This document shows, in pieces, positions 1 through 5,197 of a stretch of DNA of 7,345 bases. The notes beneath the pieces were generated by a model, which saw only the letters and a list, made by a program, of their open reading frames with translations, was not told the origin of the DNA and ran no database searches. A program made the translations under genes and the position numbers. The stretch comes from Alphaproteobacteria bacterium HGW-Alphaproteobacteria-13 (GTDB lineage: Bacteria; Pseudomonadota; Alphaproteobacteria; Sphingomonadales; Sphingomonadaceae). The stretch is taken from the NCBI GenBank assembly GCA_002842935.1, contig PHEM01000211.1:1-7345 (forward strand), in the 5' to 3' direction. Numbering within the stretch: the stretch's first letter is position 1; every line of letters begins with the position of its first letter.

Positions 1-1
1 G

Positions 2-193
2 AACGAAATCCTGCGCCCCTCCCGCGAGCTCCGCAAGACGCTCGACGCGCTCGGGCATCCCGGGACGCTCGCACCCTATCTCAGCATCACCACCGCCGCG
101 CTGCGCTCGCTGCGCAACGACGCCGCGCATCAACCCGCCCTTCCCGCTCCGCAGCGCCCCGCACACCGCCTGGACGAGGAGGATGACGCATGA
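2..193 (+). CDS. 3' end of an unidentified gene upstream of hipA, possibly its antitoxin/regulator partner (partial)
   Basis: An open frame enters from the left edge and gives 63 residues (NEILRPSREL... ending LDEEDDA) before TGA at 191-193. The start is outside the window. The visible tail is charged and proline/alanine rich, with no membrane segment and no complete domain. Its stop overlaps the hipA start as ATGA, so the two genes are almost certainly co-transcribed and translationally coupled. In hipBA loci the gene just upstream of the kinase encodes a small helix-turn-helix antitoxin that represses the operon. Position and overlap fit that role here, but the helix-turn-helix itself cannot be seen, and the tail does not clearly resemble HipB. 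Calling it an antitoxin is an inference from context. Confidence 0.6.
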   Translation, partial: NEILRPSRELRKTLDALGHPGTLAPYLSITTAALRSLRNDAAHQPALPAPQRPAHRLDEEDDA

Positions 194-1401
194 TCGATGC
201 CCCCGCCCTCGACATTCTCCTCCACGGCACGCGGATCGGCACGATCGCGCGGCTCGACGGAGACCGGAGCATCTTCTCGTTCGACGCGGCCTATGCCGCC
301 GATCCAGCGCGCGCGACGCTCTCGCTCGCCTACCATGACACCCATGGCGCGCTCATCGACCAGCCACGCGCCTATCAGACGCGGATCGAACCCTTCTTCT
401 CGAACCTGCTGCCCGAAGGAACGCTCCGCGACTATCTCGCGCGACGCTCCGGCGTCAAAAGCTTGCGCGAATATCTGCTGCTCGCCCAGCTGGGCGCCGA
501 TCTTCCCGGCGCGGTGACGGCGGTCCCGGTCGAAGGGTGGGATGCCCCGGGCGAGGCCGACGAGGAGGGTATCGCGGCTCAGGCGAAACATGCGCTGCGC
601 TTCTCGCTCGCAGGCGTGCAGCTCAAATTCTCGGCAGTGAAGAACCAGGGACGCGGCGGCGGACTCACCATTCCGGTGACCGGCACCGGCGGCGACTGGA
701 TCGTCAAGCTGCCTTCGGCGCGATTTCCGGACGTGCCGGAGAATGAATATGCCGCGATGCTGCTCGCCCGCCGTCTCGGCATCGATGTTCCAGACGTCGA
801 CCTCGTCCCGATCGACAGCATCGTGGGTCTGCCCGAGGGCATCCACCGTTACGGCGCCACGGCTTTTGCTATCCGGCGTTTCGACCGCAGCCCCGACGGC
901 CCGGTTCATATCGAGGATTTCGCGCAGGTCTTCGGCGTCTACGCCGACGATAAATATGAGAATGCAAGCTATCGTAGCATCCTATCGGTACTCGCGATCG
1001 AGAGCGACGAGGAAAGCGCCGTCCAGTTCATTCGCCGCCTCACCTATTCGGTGCTGATCGGCAATGGCGACATGCATCTCAAGAATTGGTCGCTGATCTA
1101 TCCCGACCGGCGGCGGCCGATCCTTGCGCCCGCCTACGACCAGCTCTCGACGCTGCCCTATACCGCCGACGAGGAGGCTGCGCTCAAATTCCATCGTTCG
1201 CGCGCCTGGGACAGCTTCACCTTCGGCGAGATCGAGGCGATCGCCAGCAAGGCGCGGCTTCCCGCGGCGCTCATCGTCCGGACCGCGAAGGAGACAGCCG
1301 AGCATTTCGATGCGGTGTGGCACGAGGAGAAGGACCAGCTGCTCTTCACGCCCGACGTCGTCGAAGCGATCGAGCGTCACCGCGGGCGCCTTGCAATCTG
1401 A
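190..1401 (+). CDS. hipA: HipA-family serine/threonine kinase toxin
   Basis: This 403-residue protein has the length and layout of HipA kinases, which phosphorylate a cytosolic translation factor (GltX in E. coli) and stop growth until neutralised by HipB. Residues 1-115 match the N-terminal HipA domain (EPFFSNLLPEG at 67-77). Kinase parts follow in order: glycine-rich loop FSLAGVQLK at 138-146, with S139 where E. coli HipA has the autophosphorylated Ser150; WIVKLPS with probable ATP-binding K173; FAIRRFDR at 226-233; HIEDFAQVFG at 240-249; catalytic loop GNGDMHLKN with D294 and N299; and metal-binding D317 in APAYDQLST. No key residue is missing, so it is probably active. The start is set by GAGGAGG at 176-182, seven bases from ATG, and by the ATGA overlap with the upstream gene. 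It lies in the cargo of an integrase-bearing element. Its target here is unknown. Confidence 0.93.
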   Translation: MIDAPALDILLHGTRIGTIARLDGDRSIFSFDAAYAADPARATLSLAYHDTHGALIDQPRAYQTRIEPFFSNLLPEGTLRDYLARRSGVKSLREYLLLAQLGADLPGAVTAVPVEGWDAPGEADEEGIAAQAKHALRFSLAGVQLKFSAVKNQGRGGGLTIPVTGTGGDWIVKLPSARFPDVPENEYAAMLLARRLGIDVPDVDLVPIDSIVGLPEGIHRYGATAFAIRRFDRSPDGPVHIEDFAQVFGVYADDKYENASYRSILSVLAIESDEESAVQFIRRLTYSVLIGNGDMHLKNWSLIYPDRRRPILAPAYDQLSTLPYTADEEAALKFHRSRAWDSFTFGEIEAIASKARLPAALIVRTAKETAEHFDAVWHEEKDQLLFTPDVVEAIERHRGRLAI

Positions 1402-1434
1402 CGATCGGGCTTGCGGGCGCGCAGGACATAGCCC

Positions 1435-1470
1435 GGGCGCCGAAGACCGCCCGCCGACTTTCGGGCGCCC
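1435..1470 (+). terminator. Possible hairpin terminator after hipA
   Basis: GGGCGCC at 1435-1441 pairs with GGCGCCC at 1464-1470, extended by GAA (1442-1444) with TTC (1460-1462) across one bulged G. The hairpin begins 34 bases after the hipA stop. There is no T-run behind it, so intrinsic termination is uncertain; this is a position and structure call only. Confidence 0.3.
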
Positions 1471-1516
1471 GCCAAAGCTCTCCGCGCCCGGACGGGCCGG
1501 GGACGATCATCGATAG

Positions 1517-1819
1517 CCTTGGCGCCAACGGCGGGGCGCGGTCCGCGAGCGGCTCCAGTATCGCGAGATCCTCACGATCCTCGACGAACAAGGCACGACC
1601 AACGACAAGCTCCTCTATCGCTGGCTGATCCATGTGGGCCTGGCCGTCCCCGCGCGACAACTCGAGACGATGTTCGATCGCCTCGACAATGAGGGGCTGA
1701 CCCGCTCGCAGCGGATCGAGACGACAAGAGTGATCGAGATGACGCGGGAGGGCAAGGAAGTGGCCAGCGGCATCACGAGGCTCGACTGGGTCGAGCCGCC
1801 CGAGCCGCCGGCCCTCTAG
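1517..1819 (+). pseudogene. Broken winged-helix DNA-binding protein gene
   Basis: The frame from 1517 to TAG at 1817-1819 encodes a coherent protein, from VRERLQYREILTILDEQG (codon 1541 onward) through a helix-rich middle to a C-terminal wing-like stretch (RVIEMTREGKEVASG) and DWVEPPEPPAL. Pattern and length (about 95 residues) recall small winged-helix proteins of Mu-like and other alphaproteobacterial prophages; this is family resemblance only. No ATG or TTG precedes the conserved part in frame, and the first GTG (1634) would lose a third of the fold. The upstream -1 frame reads ...DSLGANGG and would join this one if the four-G run at 1533-1536 had one more G. A frameshift (or sequencing error) plus a lost start is therefore likely. 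The stop overlaps the convergent integrase stop by two bases (CTAG). Confidence 0.5.
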
Positions 1820-3048
1820 AAGTCGCGGCCCGACAAGCCTTTTGCCTCGGCCTCGTCGAGATAATCGGCCCACCATTGCAGCATCGGGCGGCGATGCTTG
1901 AGATAGGTCGCCGAATTATAGACGCCGCGCACGCCCTGCGGCTGGTGCGCGAGCTGCATCTCGACCCAGTCGGGATGAAAATCCCCTGTCTCATTTAGGA
2001 CCGTGCTCGCGAGCGAGCGGAACCCGTGCACCGTCGCTTTTCCCCGGAACCCCATCCGGTACATGATGTCGAGCATGCGGTTCTCGCTGATCACGAGCGA
2101 CTTCGCGATCGGGACCGGGAAGAGGAAACGGCCGAGCCGCATGTTGCCCGCGGCGCGGTAGACGTTGAGCTCGCGGATCTCCTGGTAGAGTTCGACCGCC
2201 TGGCGCGGGAGCGGAACCAGATGTTCATTCCGCATCTTCATCCGTTCGGGCGAGATGCGCCACATGGGCTCATCGCCTTCCATCGCCTCGAACTCCTCGA
2301 AATCGGCGAAGCGTGTCTCCTGCGTGCGTACCATCGTCATGATCGTCCAGCGGAGCGCGAGATGGCTCAAGCGCTCGCCAGTATCGGCGTTGAACTTCAC
2401 GTAAAAGTCGGGGAGGCCCTTGGCCGTAATTTTCGCCCGGTGCCGCACGGGCTTCTTCTTGGCGAGCGCCGGGGTGAGGTCGCGGCACGGATCGCTGTCG
2501 CAGCGCCCATCGGGGATCGCGTAGCGGAACACCTCGCTGCAATAGTTCTTGATCCGGTGGGCCATTTCGAGCGAGCCGCGCGCCTGGATCGCCCGGAAGA
2601 TGTCGAGCATGTCGCGCGGGGTGATTTCGCGGATGTCCTTGTCGCCGACGACCGGGAACACATCGCCCTCGAGACGGCGGATGATATGCGCGGCATATTT
2701 GGGGACCCAGGCTAGTTGGCGGGCGACAAGCCATTCACGCGCGATTTCCTCAAAGCTGTTGCCTTCGGCCGCCGGCGCGTCAGCGGCTTCCTTAAGCCGC
2801 TCCTCGGACGGGTCGAGACCGAGCGCAAGCTGGTGTTTCATCGTCTCGCGCCACGCGCGCGCCTCTCCGAGCGAGGTCTGCGGGAAGCGTCCGCCCGACA
2901 GCAGCTTCTGCTTCCCGTGATAGCGATAGGCAAAGCGCCAGAGCTTCGAACCATTGGCTTCGACGAGAATGAACAGACCGCCGCCGTCCGATTTCTTGTA
3001 GGGCTTCGCCTCCGCCTTCATGGCCTTGAGAGCGATGTTGGTGAGCAT
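1816..3048 (-). CDS. int: Tyrosine-type site-specific integrase with DUF4102 arm-binding domain
   Basis: This 410-residue protein (from ATG at 3048) is a typical P4-like tyrosine recombinase that inserts and excises genomic islands at tRNA genes. Residues 1-90 are the arm-type DNA-binding domain (MLTNIALKAMKAEAKPYKKSDGGG). About 98-185 is the core-binding domain (SFEEIAREWLVARQ... to ...CSEVFRYAI). About 210-395 is catalytic: R241 in MVRTQETR, K271 in ERMKMRNEH, H341 and R344 in HGFRS, H368 in QLAHQP, and nucleophile Y377 in GVYNSATYL. All active-site residues are present and the length is normal, so it is probably functional. An ATG seven codons upstream (3069) is in frame, but GGAAGG at 3056-3061 sits seven bases before 3048, and family members start with ML(T/S). 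The gene lies downstream of tRNA-Trp in the same direction, as expected for an element integrated in that tRNA's 3' end. Confidence 0.95.
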   Translation of the reverse strand: MLTNIALKAMKAEAKPYKKSDGGGLFILVEANGSKLWRFAYRYHGKQKLLSGGRFPQTSLGEARAWRETMKHQLALGLDPSEERLKEAADAPAAEGNSFEEIAREWLVARQLAWVPKYAAHIIRRLEGDVFPVVGDKDIREITPRDMLDIFRAIQARGSLEMAHRIKNYCSEVFRYAIPDGRCDSDPCRDLTPALAKKKPVRHRAKITAKGLPDFYVKFNADTGERLSHLALRWTIMTMVRTQETRFADFEEFEAMEGDEPMWRISPERMKMRNEHLVPLPRQAVELYQEIRELNVYRAAGNMRLGRFLFPVPIAKSLVISENRMLDIMYRMGFRGKATVHGFRSLASTVLNETGDFHPDWVEMQLAHQPQGVRGVYNSATYLKHRRPMLQWWADYLDEAEAKGLSGRDF

Positions 3049-3055
3049 GATTTTG

Positions 3056-3061
3056 CCTTCC
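3056..3061 (-). promoter_or_regulatory. Shine-Dalgarno of the integrase (sets its start)
   Basis: GGAAGG on the minus strand lies seven bases upstream of ATG 3048, whereas the upstream in-frame ATG at 3069 falls inside an inverted repeat with no comparable site. The site abuts the inverted repeat at 3063-3096, so folding of the leader could influence access to it. Confidence 0.7.
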
Positions 3062-3062
3062 G

Positions 3063-3096
3063 CGCGCACCGGGATTCGAACCGGGATCGGTGCGCG
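3063..3096 (-). repeat. 9-bp inverted repeat enclosing a tRNA T-arm-like sequence in the int leader
   Basis: CGCGCACCG at 3063-3071 and CGGTGCGCG at 3088-3096 are perfect inverted copies around a 16-base centre. On the minus strand the centre contains the tRNA T-loop sequence TTCGAAT (3074-3080) flanked by CCCGG on both sides, which makes a T-stem with one C-C mismatch. CCGGGAT is also directly repeated (3069-3075, 3081-3087). The 11-mer GGATTCGAACC (3072-3082) recurs exactly in tRNA-Trp at 3279-3289. It may be a relic attachment core, an operator, or chance; there is no full tRNA here. Confidence 0.6.
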
Positions 3097-3100
3097 AAAC

Positions 3101-3129
3101 TGTTGGTAGGACCCGATTTCCTACCAACA
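3101..3129. repeat. Perfect 10-bp inverted repeat upstream of int
   Basis: TGTTGGTAGG at 3101-3110 and CCTACCAACA at 3120-3129 are perfect inverted copies separated by nine bases. The repeat lies 50-80 bases upstream of the integrase start, in the position of an operator or a recombination-accessory protein site. No T-run follows it in either direction, so it is not an obvious terminator. Confidence 0.7.
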
Positions 3130-3167
3130 AAATGACAAAAACAGGTCTGGGCTGCAAGGGGGGCGGA

Positions 3168-3255
3168 TGGGACGCGCTGGGACGGCCTCAGGCTGTAACC
3201 CGCTGATTTCCTTGATTTCCGTGGGACGTCTTGGGCGTCGCTGGGACGCCTTGGG
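3168..3255 (+). repeat. Four TGGGACG direct repeats, candidate integrase arm-type sites
   Basis: TGGGACG occurs at 3168-3174, 3178-3184, 3222-3228 and 3242-3248. The last two extend to a 14-base motif TGGGACG(T/C)CTTGGG (3222-3235 and 3242-3255), spaced 20 bases apart. A separate tandem, TGATTTCC, stands at 3204-3211 and 3213-3220. All lie between the integrase gene and the tRNA-Trp 3' end. Integrases with a DUF4102 domain bind short direct repeats flanking the crossover core, so arm sites are the natural reading; binding itself is inferred. Confidence 0.55.
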
Positions 3256-3264
3256 AGACCGGCC

Positions 3265-3340
3265 TGGCAGGGGCAGCAGGATTCGAACCCGCGACCCTCG
3301 GTTTTGGAGACCGATGCTCTACCAGCTGAGCTATACCCCT
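3265..3340 (-). tRNA. trnW: tRNA-Trp (anticodon CCA)
   Basis: The minus strand folds into a complete 76-base tRNA with encoded 3' CCA. The acceptor AGGGGTA pairs with TGCCCCT (one G-T pair); the D-arm is GCTC/GAGC; the anticodon stem TCGGT/ACCGA carries loop CTCCAAA, with anticodon CCA at 3305-3307; the T-arm GCGGG/CCTGC carries TTCGAAT (one G-T pair). The gene is intact. Its 3' half is the presumed attachment site of the adjacent integrase, and the duplicated 3' end should lie at the far element boundary, left of the window. Confidence 0.97.
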
Positions 3341-3355
3341 AGGCCGGAGTGCGCC

Positions 3356-3384
3356 CTTAGCCGCAACCGGGGGCGGCGCGCAAG
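3356..3384 (-). promoter_or_regulatory. Candidate promoter of tRNA-Trp
   Basis: On the minus strand CTTGCG (3379-3384) and GCTAAG (3356-3361) are separated by 17 bases, resembling the CTTG-N17 type of alphaproteobacterial promoter. Transcription would start about ten bases before the mature tRNA 5' end. The -35 region lies in the left arm and loop of the inverted repeat at 3372-3400. Confidence 0.4.
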
Positions 3385-3400
3385 GGGAATGCGCGCCGCC
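3372..3400. repeat. Perfect 10-bp GC-only inverted repeat between tRNA-Trp and the transporter gene
   Basis: GGCGGCGCGC at 3372-3381 and GCGCGCCGCC at 3391-3400 are perfect inverted copies with a nine-base purine-rich loop (AAGGGGAAT). Each arm is entirely G/C, so this is the strongest hairpin in the window. It lies between divergent genes and overlaps the presumed tRNA promoter -35, so it may be a protein-binding or supercoil-sensitive site rather than a terminator. Confidence 0.65.
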
Positions 3401-3422
3401 GCCAAGTTCGCGGGACACATAG

Positions 3423-3451
3423 CTTGCAAAGCATAGGCAGGCTGATATGCG
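3423..3451 (+). promoter_or_regulatory. Weak candidate promoter for the transporter/GST unit
   Basis: CTTGCA (3423-3428) and TATGCG (3446-3451) are spaced 17 bases apart. Initiation would fall within a few bases of ATG 3461, implying a leaderless message. That agrees with the lack of a Shine-Dalgarno before this ATG. The motif match is poor and the call is tentative. Confidence 0.25.
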
Positions 3452-3460
3452 CTCTGCCCG

Positions 3461-4393
3461 ATGACGGCCGCCCCTTCCCCCGACGCTCCGCAGCATTATC
3501 TGGGCGGGATCGCGCTGCGCCTGCTCGCGATGATCAGCCTGTCGCTGATGTTCGTGGTCGTGAAGCTGGTCGCGGAAGCAGGCATCCACCTCGTCGAAAG
3601 CCTGTTCTGGCGGCAGGCGCTGGTGCTGCCTTTCGTCATTGCCTGGGCGGCGACGCACGGCGGCATCGCGACGCTGAAGACGCGGCGGATCGGCGCCCAT
3701 GCGCGGCGCGCGATGATGGGGCTTGTCGGCATGGCGTGCAATTTCGGCGGCATGATCCTGCTGCCGATGGCGGAGGCAACGACGATCAACCTGTCGGTGC
3801 CGATCTTCGCCGTGATCTTCGCCGCGCTGCTGCTCGGCGAGCGGACGGGGTGGCAGCGGTGGAGCGCCGTGATCGTCGGCTTCGTCGGCGTGCTGGTCGT
3901 GCTCGATCCTGTCAGCGGCTTTGCGGGCGGTTTCGGCGGCGACCATGGGCTTGGCACGCTGATCGCGATGGCGGGCGCGGTCATGACCGCGCTGATCACC
4001 ATCGCCGTCCGCGACCTCGGCCGCACCGAAAGCGCCGGGACGACCGTCTTCTGGTTCAGCCTGGTCTCGATGATCCCGCTGGGGATCGCCCTGCCCTTCG
4101 TCTATGTGCCGCACGGCCTGTATGAATGGCTGTTGCTGTTCGCGCTCGGCTTTCTGGGCGCGGTGGTGCAATTGTCGCTGACGGGCGCGCTGCGCCTCGC
4201 GCCGGTCTCGGTCGTGATTCCGATGGACTATTCGGCGCTGCTGTGGTCGATAGCCTGCGGCTGGTGGTTCTTCGGCACGCTGCCTGCCGAGACGACGTGG
4301 ATCGGCGCGCCGCTGATCGTCGCGAGCGGCCTGTTCATCGCCTGGCGCGAGCATCGCCGCCATATCGAGCGCCCGAAGGAAGTGGCCGCATGA
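3461..4393 (+). CDS. EamA/DMT-family inner-membrane transporter
   Basis: This 310-residue hydrophobic protein has two EamA repeats of about five membrane helices each (about 14-148 and 163-296), the usual size and ten-helix layout of drug/metabolite transporters. Family-like stretches are EATTINLSVPIFAVIFAALL followed by LGER (105-127) at the end of repeat one, and APVSVVIPMDYSALLWSI (247-264) with IGAPLIVASGLFIAW (281-295) in repeat two. Members export or import small metabolites through the inner membrane. The substrate cannot be read from sequence; S-adenosylmethionine-type and RhaT-like carriers share this architecture. No Shine-Dalgarno is visible before ATG 3461, and a nearer upstream ATG (3447) is out of frame. 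The stop overlaps the next start (ATGA), forming a two-gene operon divergent from tRNA-Trp. Confidence 0.9.
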   Translation: MTAAPSPDAPQHYLGGIALRLLAMISLSLMFVVVKLVAEAGIHLVESLFWRQALVLPFVIAWAATHGGIATLKTRRIGAHARRAMMGLVGMACNFGGMILLPMAEATTINLSVPIFAVIFAALLLGERTGWQRWSAVIVGFVGVLVVLDPVSGFAGGFGGDHGLGTLIAMAGAVMTALITIAVRDLGRTESAGTTVFWFSLVSMIPLGIALPFVYVPHGLYEWLLLFALGFLGAVVQLSLTGALRLAPVSVVIPMDYSALLWSIACGWWFFGTLPAETTWIGAPLIVASGLFIAWREHRRHIERPKEVAA

Positions 4394-5007
4394 GCAAGCC
4401 CATCCTCTATCATTGCCCCGACGCGCGGTCGTTGCGCTGCCTGTGGGCGGTGGAGGAGGCGGGAATGGATGTCGACCTGCGGCTGCTCAAATTCCCGCCG
4501 CGCGCTTTCGAACCGGACTATCGCGCCGTGAACCCGCTGATGACGGTGCCGGGCTGGGTCGAGGACGGACGGGTGATGACCGAATCGGCCGCGATCTGCG
4601 AGCGCATCGCCGAAGGCACGGCGCTGGAGGTGCGCCGCGACGAGCCGGATTATTGGGATGCGCGCAACTGGCTGCACCGCAGCGACGCGACGCTGACCTT
4701 CCCGCTCGCGATCATGATCCGCTACACGCGCGTCGAACCCGAGGAACGCCGCCTTGCGCAGGCGGTCGCGGATTACAAAGCCTTCTTCGGCGGCCGCGCG
4801 CGGAGCATCGAGGCGGCGCTGGCGGACGGACGCGACTGGCTGGTCGCGGGACGCTTCACCGTCGCCGACATCGTCATCGGCTATGCCGCCTTCCTCGCGA
4901 CGACGCTGCGCGCGGACGATGTGCTGGGCGAGGCGACGCAGGCATGGCTGGCGCGTTGCACGGCGCGCGACGGCTTCCGCCGGGCGCGGGAGCGGCAGAG
5001 GGGATAG
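4390..5007 (+). CDS. Glutathione S-transferase-like protein
   Basis: This 205-residue cytosolic protein has the standard GST layout: an N-terminal thioredoxin-like domain (about 3-78) and a helical C-terminal domain (about 85-200). The glutathione site is recognisable as TVPGW with cis-proline P54, and TESAAI with E65 and S66. The N-capping motif is in the C-terminal domain at FTVADIVIG (T157, D160). Near the N-terminus, YHCPDARS (7-14) holds possible catalytic residues (Y7, C9, S14), but the class is not clear. Such enzymes conjugate glutathione to electrophiles or act as peroxidases. The start is fixed by ATGA overlap with the transporter gene, so translation is coupled. Pairing with a DMT transporter suggests uptake or export linked to detoxification; this is inference. 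Confidence 0.9.
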   Translation: MSKPILYHCPDARSLRCLWAVEEAGMDVDLRLLKFPPRAFEPDYRAVNPLMTVPGWVEDGRVMTESAAICERIAEGTALEVRRDEPDYWDARNWLHRSDATLTFPLAIMIRYTRVEPEERRLAQAVADYKAFFGGRARSIEAALADGRDWLVAGRFTVADIVIGYAAFLATTLRADDVLGEATQAWLARCTARDGFRRARERQRG

Positions 5008-5041
5008 AGCGCCGTGCGTTAAATCTGCACCACCCTTTGTT

Positions 5042-5141
5042 CCGTTCGTGCTGACCCCGGATCAAGTCCGGGGGAAGCACCGTCCTTCTTCTTACGGCGC
5101 TGAAAGAAAGAACGGCCCTTCGACAAGCTCAGGGCGAACGG
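5042..5141. repeat. Composite intergenic palindromic repeat (REP-like)
   Basis: The outer arms CCGTTCG (5042-5048) and CGAACGG (5135-5141) are inverted copies. Inside are two further palindromes: CCCCGGA/TCCGGGG (5055-5061, 5067-5073, loop TCAAG), and GCCCT/AGGGC (5115-5119, 5131-5135) within the CTTCGACAAGCTCAGGGCG motif. Both inner motifs are familiar intergenic repeats of sphingomonads, from general knowledge and not searched here. The unit lies between convergent genes, where it could serve as a bidirectional terminator or mRNA 3' end protector. Confidence 0.75.
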
Positions 5142-5166
5142 AGTTAGCGTGATTCCGATTTACGGC

Positions 5167-5185
5167 ACGCCGCTCTGGGCGGCGT
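5167..5185 (-). terminator. Possible terminator hairpin of the acyl-CoA ligase gene
   Basis: ACGCCGC (5167-5173) and GCGGCGT (5179-5185) form a perfect 7-bp stem with a five-base loop, 12 bases past the ligase stop. There is no U-tract downstream on the minus strand, so termination strength is uncertain. Confidence 0.45.
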
Positions 5186-5197
5186 CCGCCCTTCCCC

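Noticed and set aside
130..909. Long minus-strand frame of 259 residues opposite hipA
   Set aside because: Arginine- and alanine-rich antisense frame typical of GC-rich DNA; hipA on the other strand carries all kinase motifs.
3063..3096. A second tRNA gene
   Set aside because: Only a T-arm-like segment is present; the D-arm, the anticodon arm and a matching acceptor are missing, and the T-stem has a C-C mismatch.
3168..3255. CRISPR-like array
   Set aside because: The repeats are only 7-14 bases with unequal spacing and no spacer-sized units; arm-type sites fit better.
3167..3436. Plus-strand frame of 89 residues over tRNA-Trp
   Set aside because: It reads through the tRNA complement and the hairpin at 3372-3400, with no recognisable domain.
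3188..4363. Minus-strand frame of 391 residues across the tRNA and transporter
   Set aside because: Very high His/Arg/Gln/Asp content, runs through tRNA-Trp, and lies opposite a clear EamA transporter; a shadow frame.
4126..4389. N-terminal extension of the GST-like frame
   Set aside because: The added 88 residues overlap the transporter gene in another frame; the thioredoxin-like fold starts at ATG 4390, which also overlaps the transporter stop.
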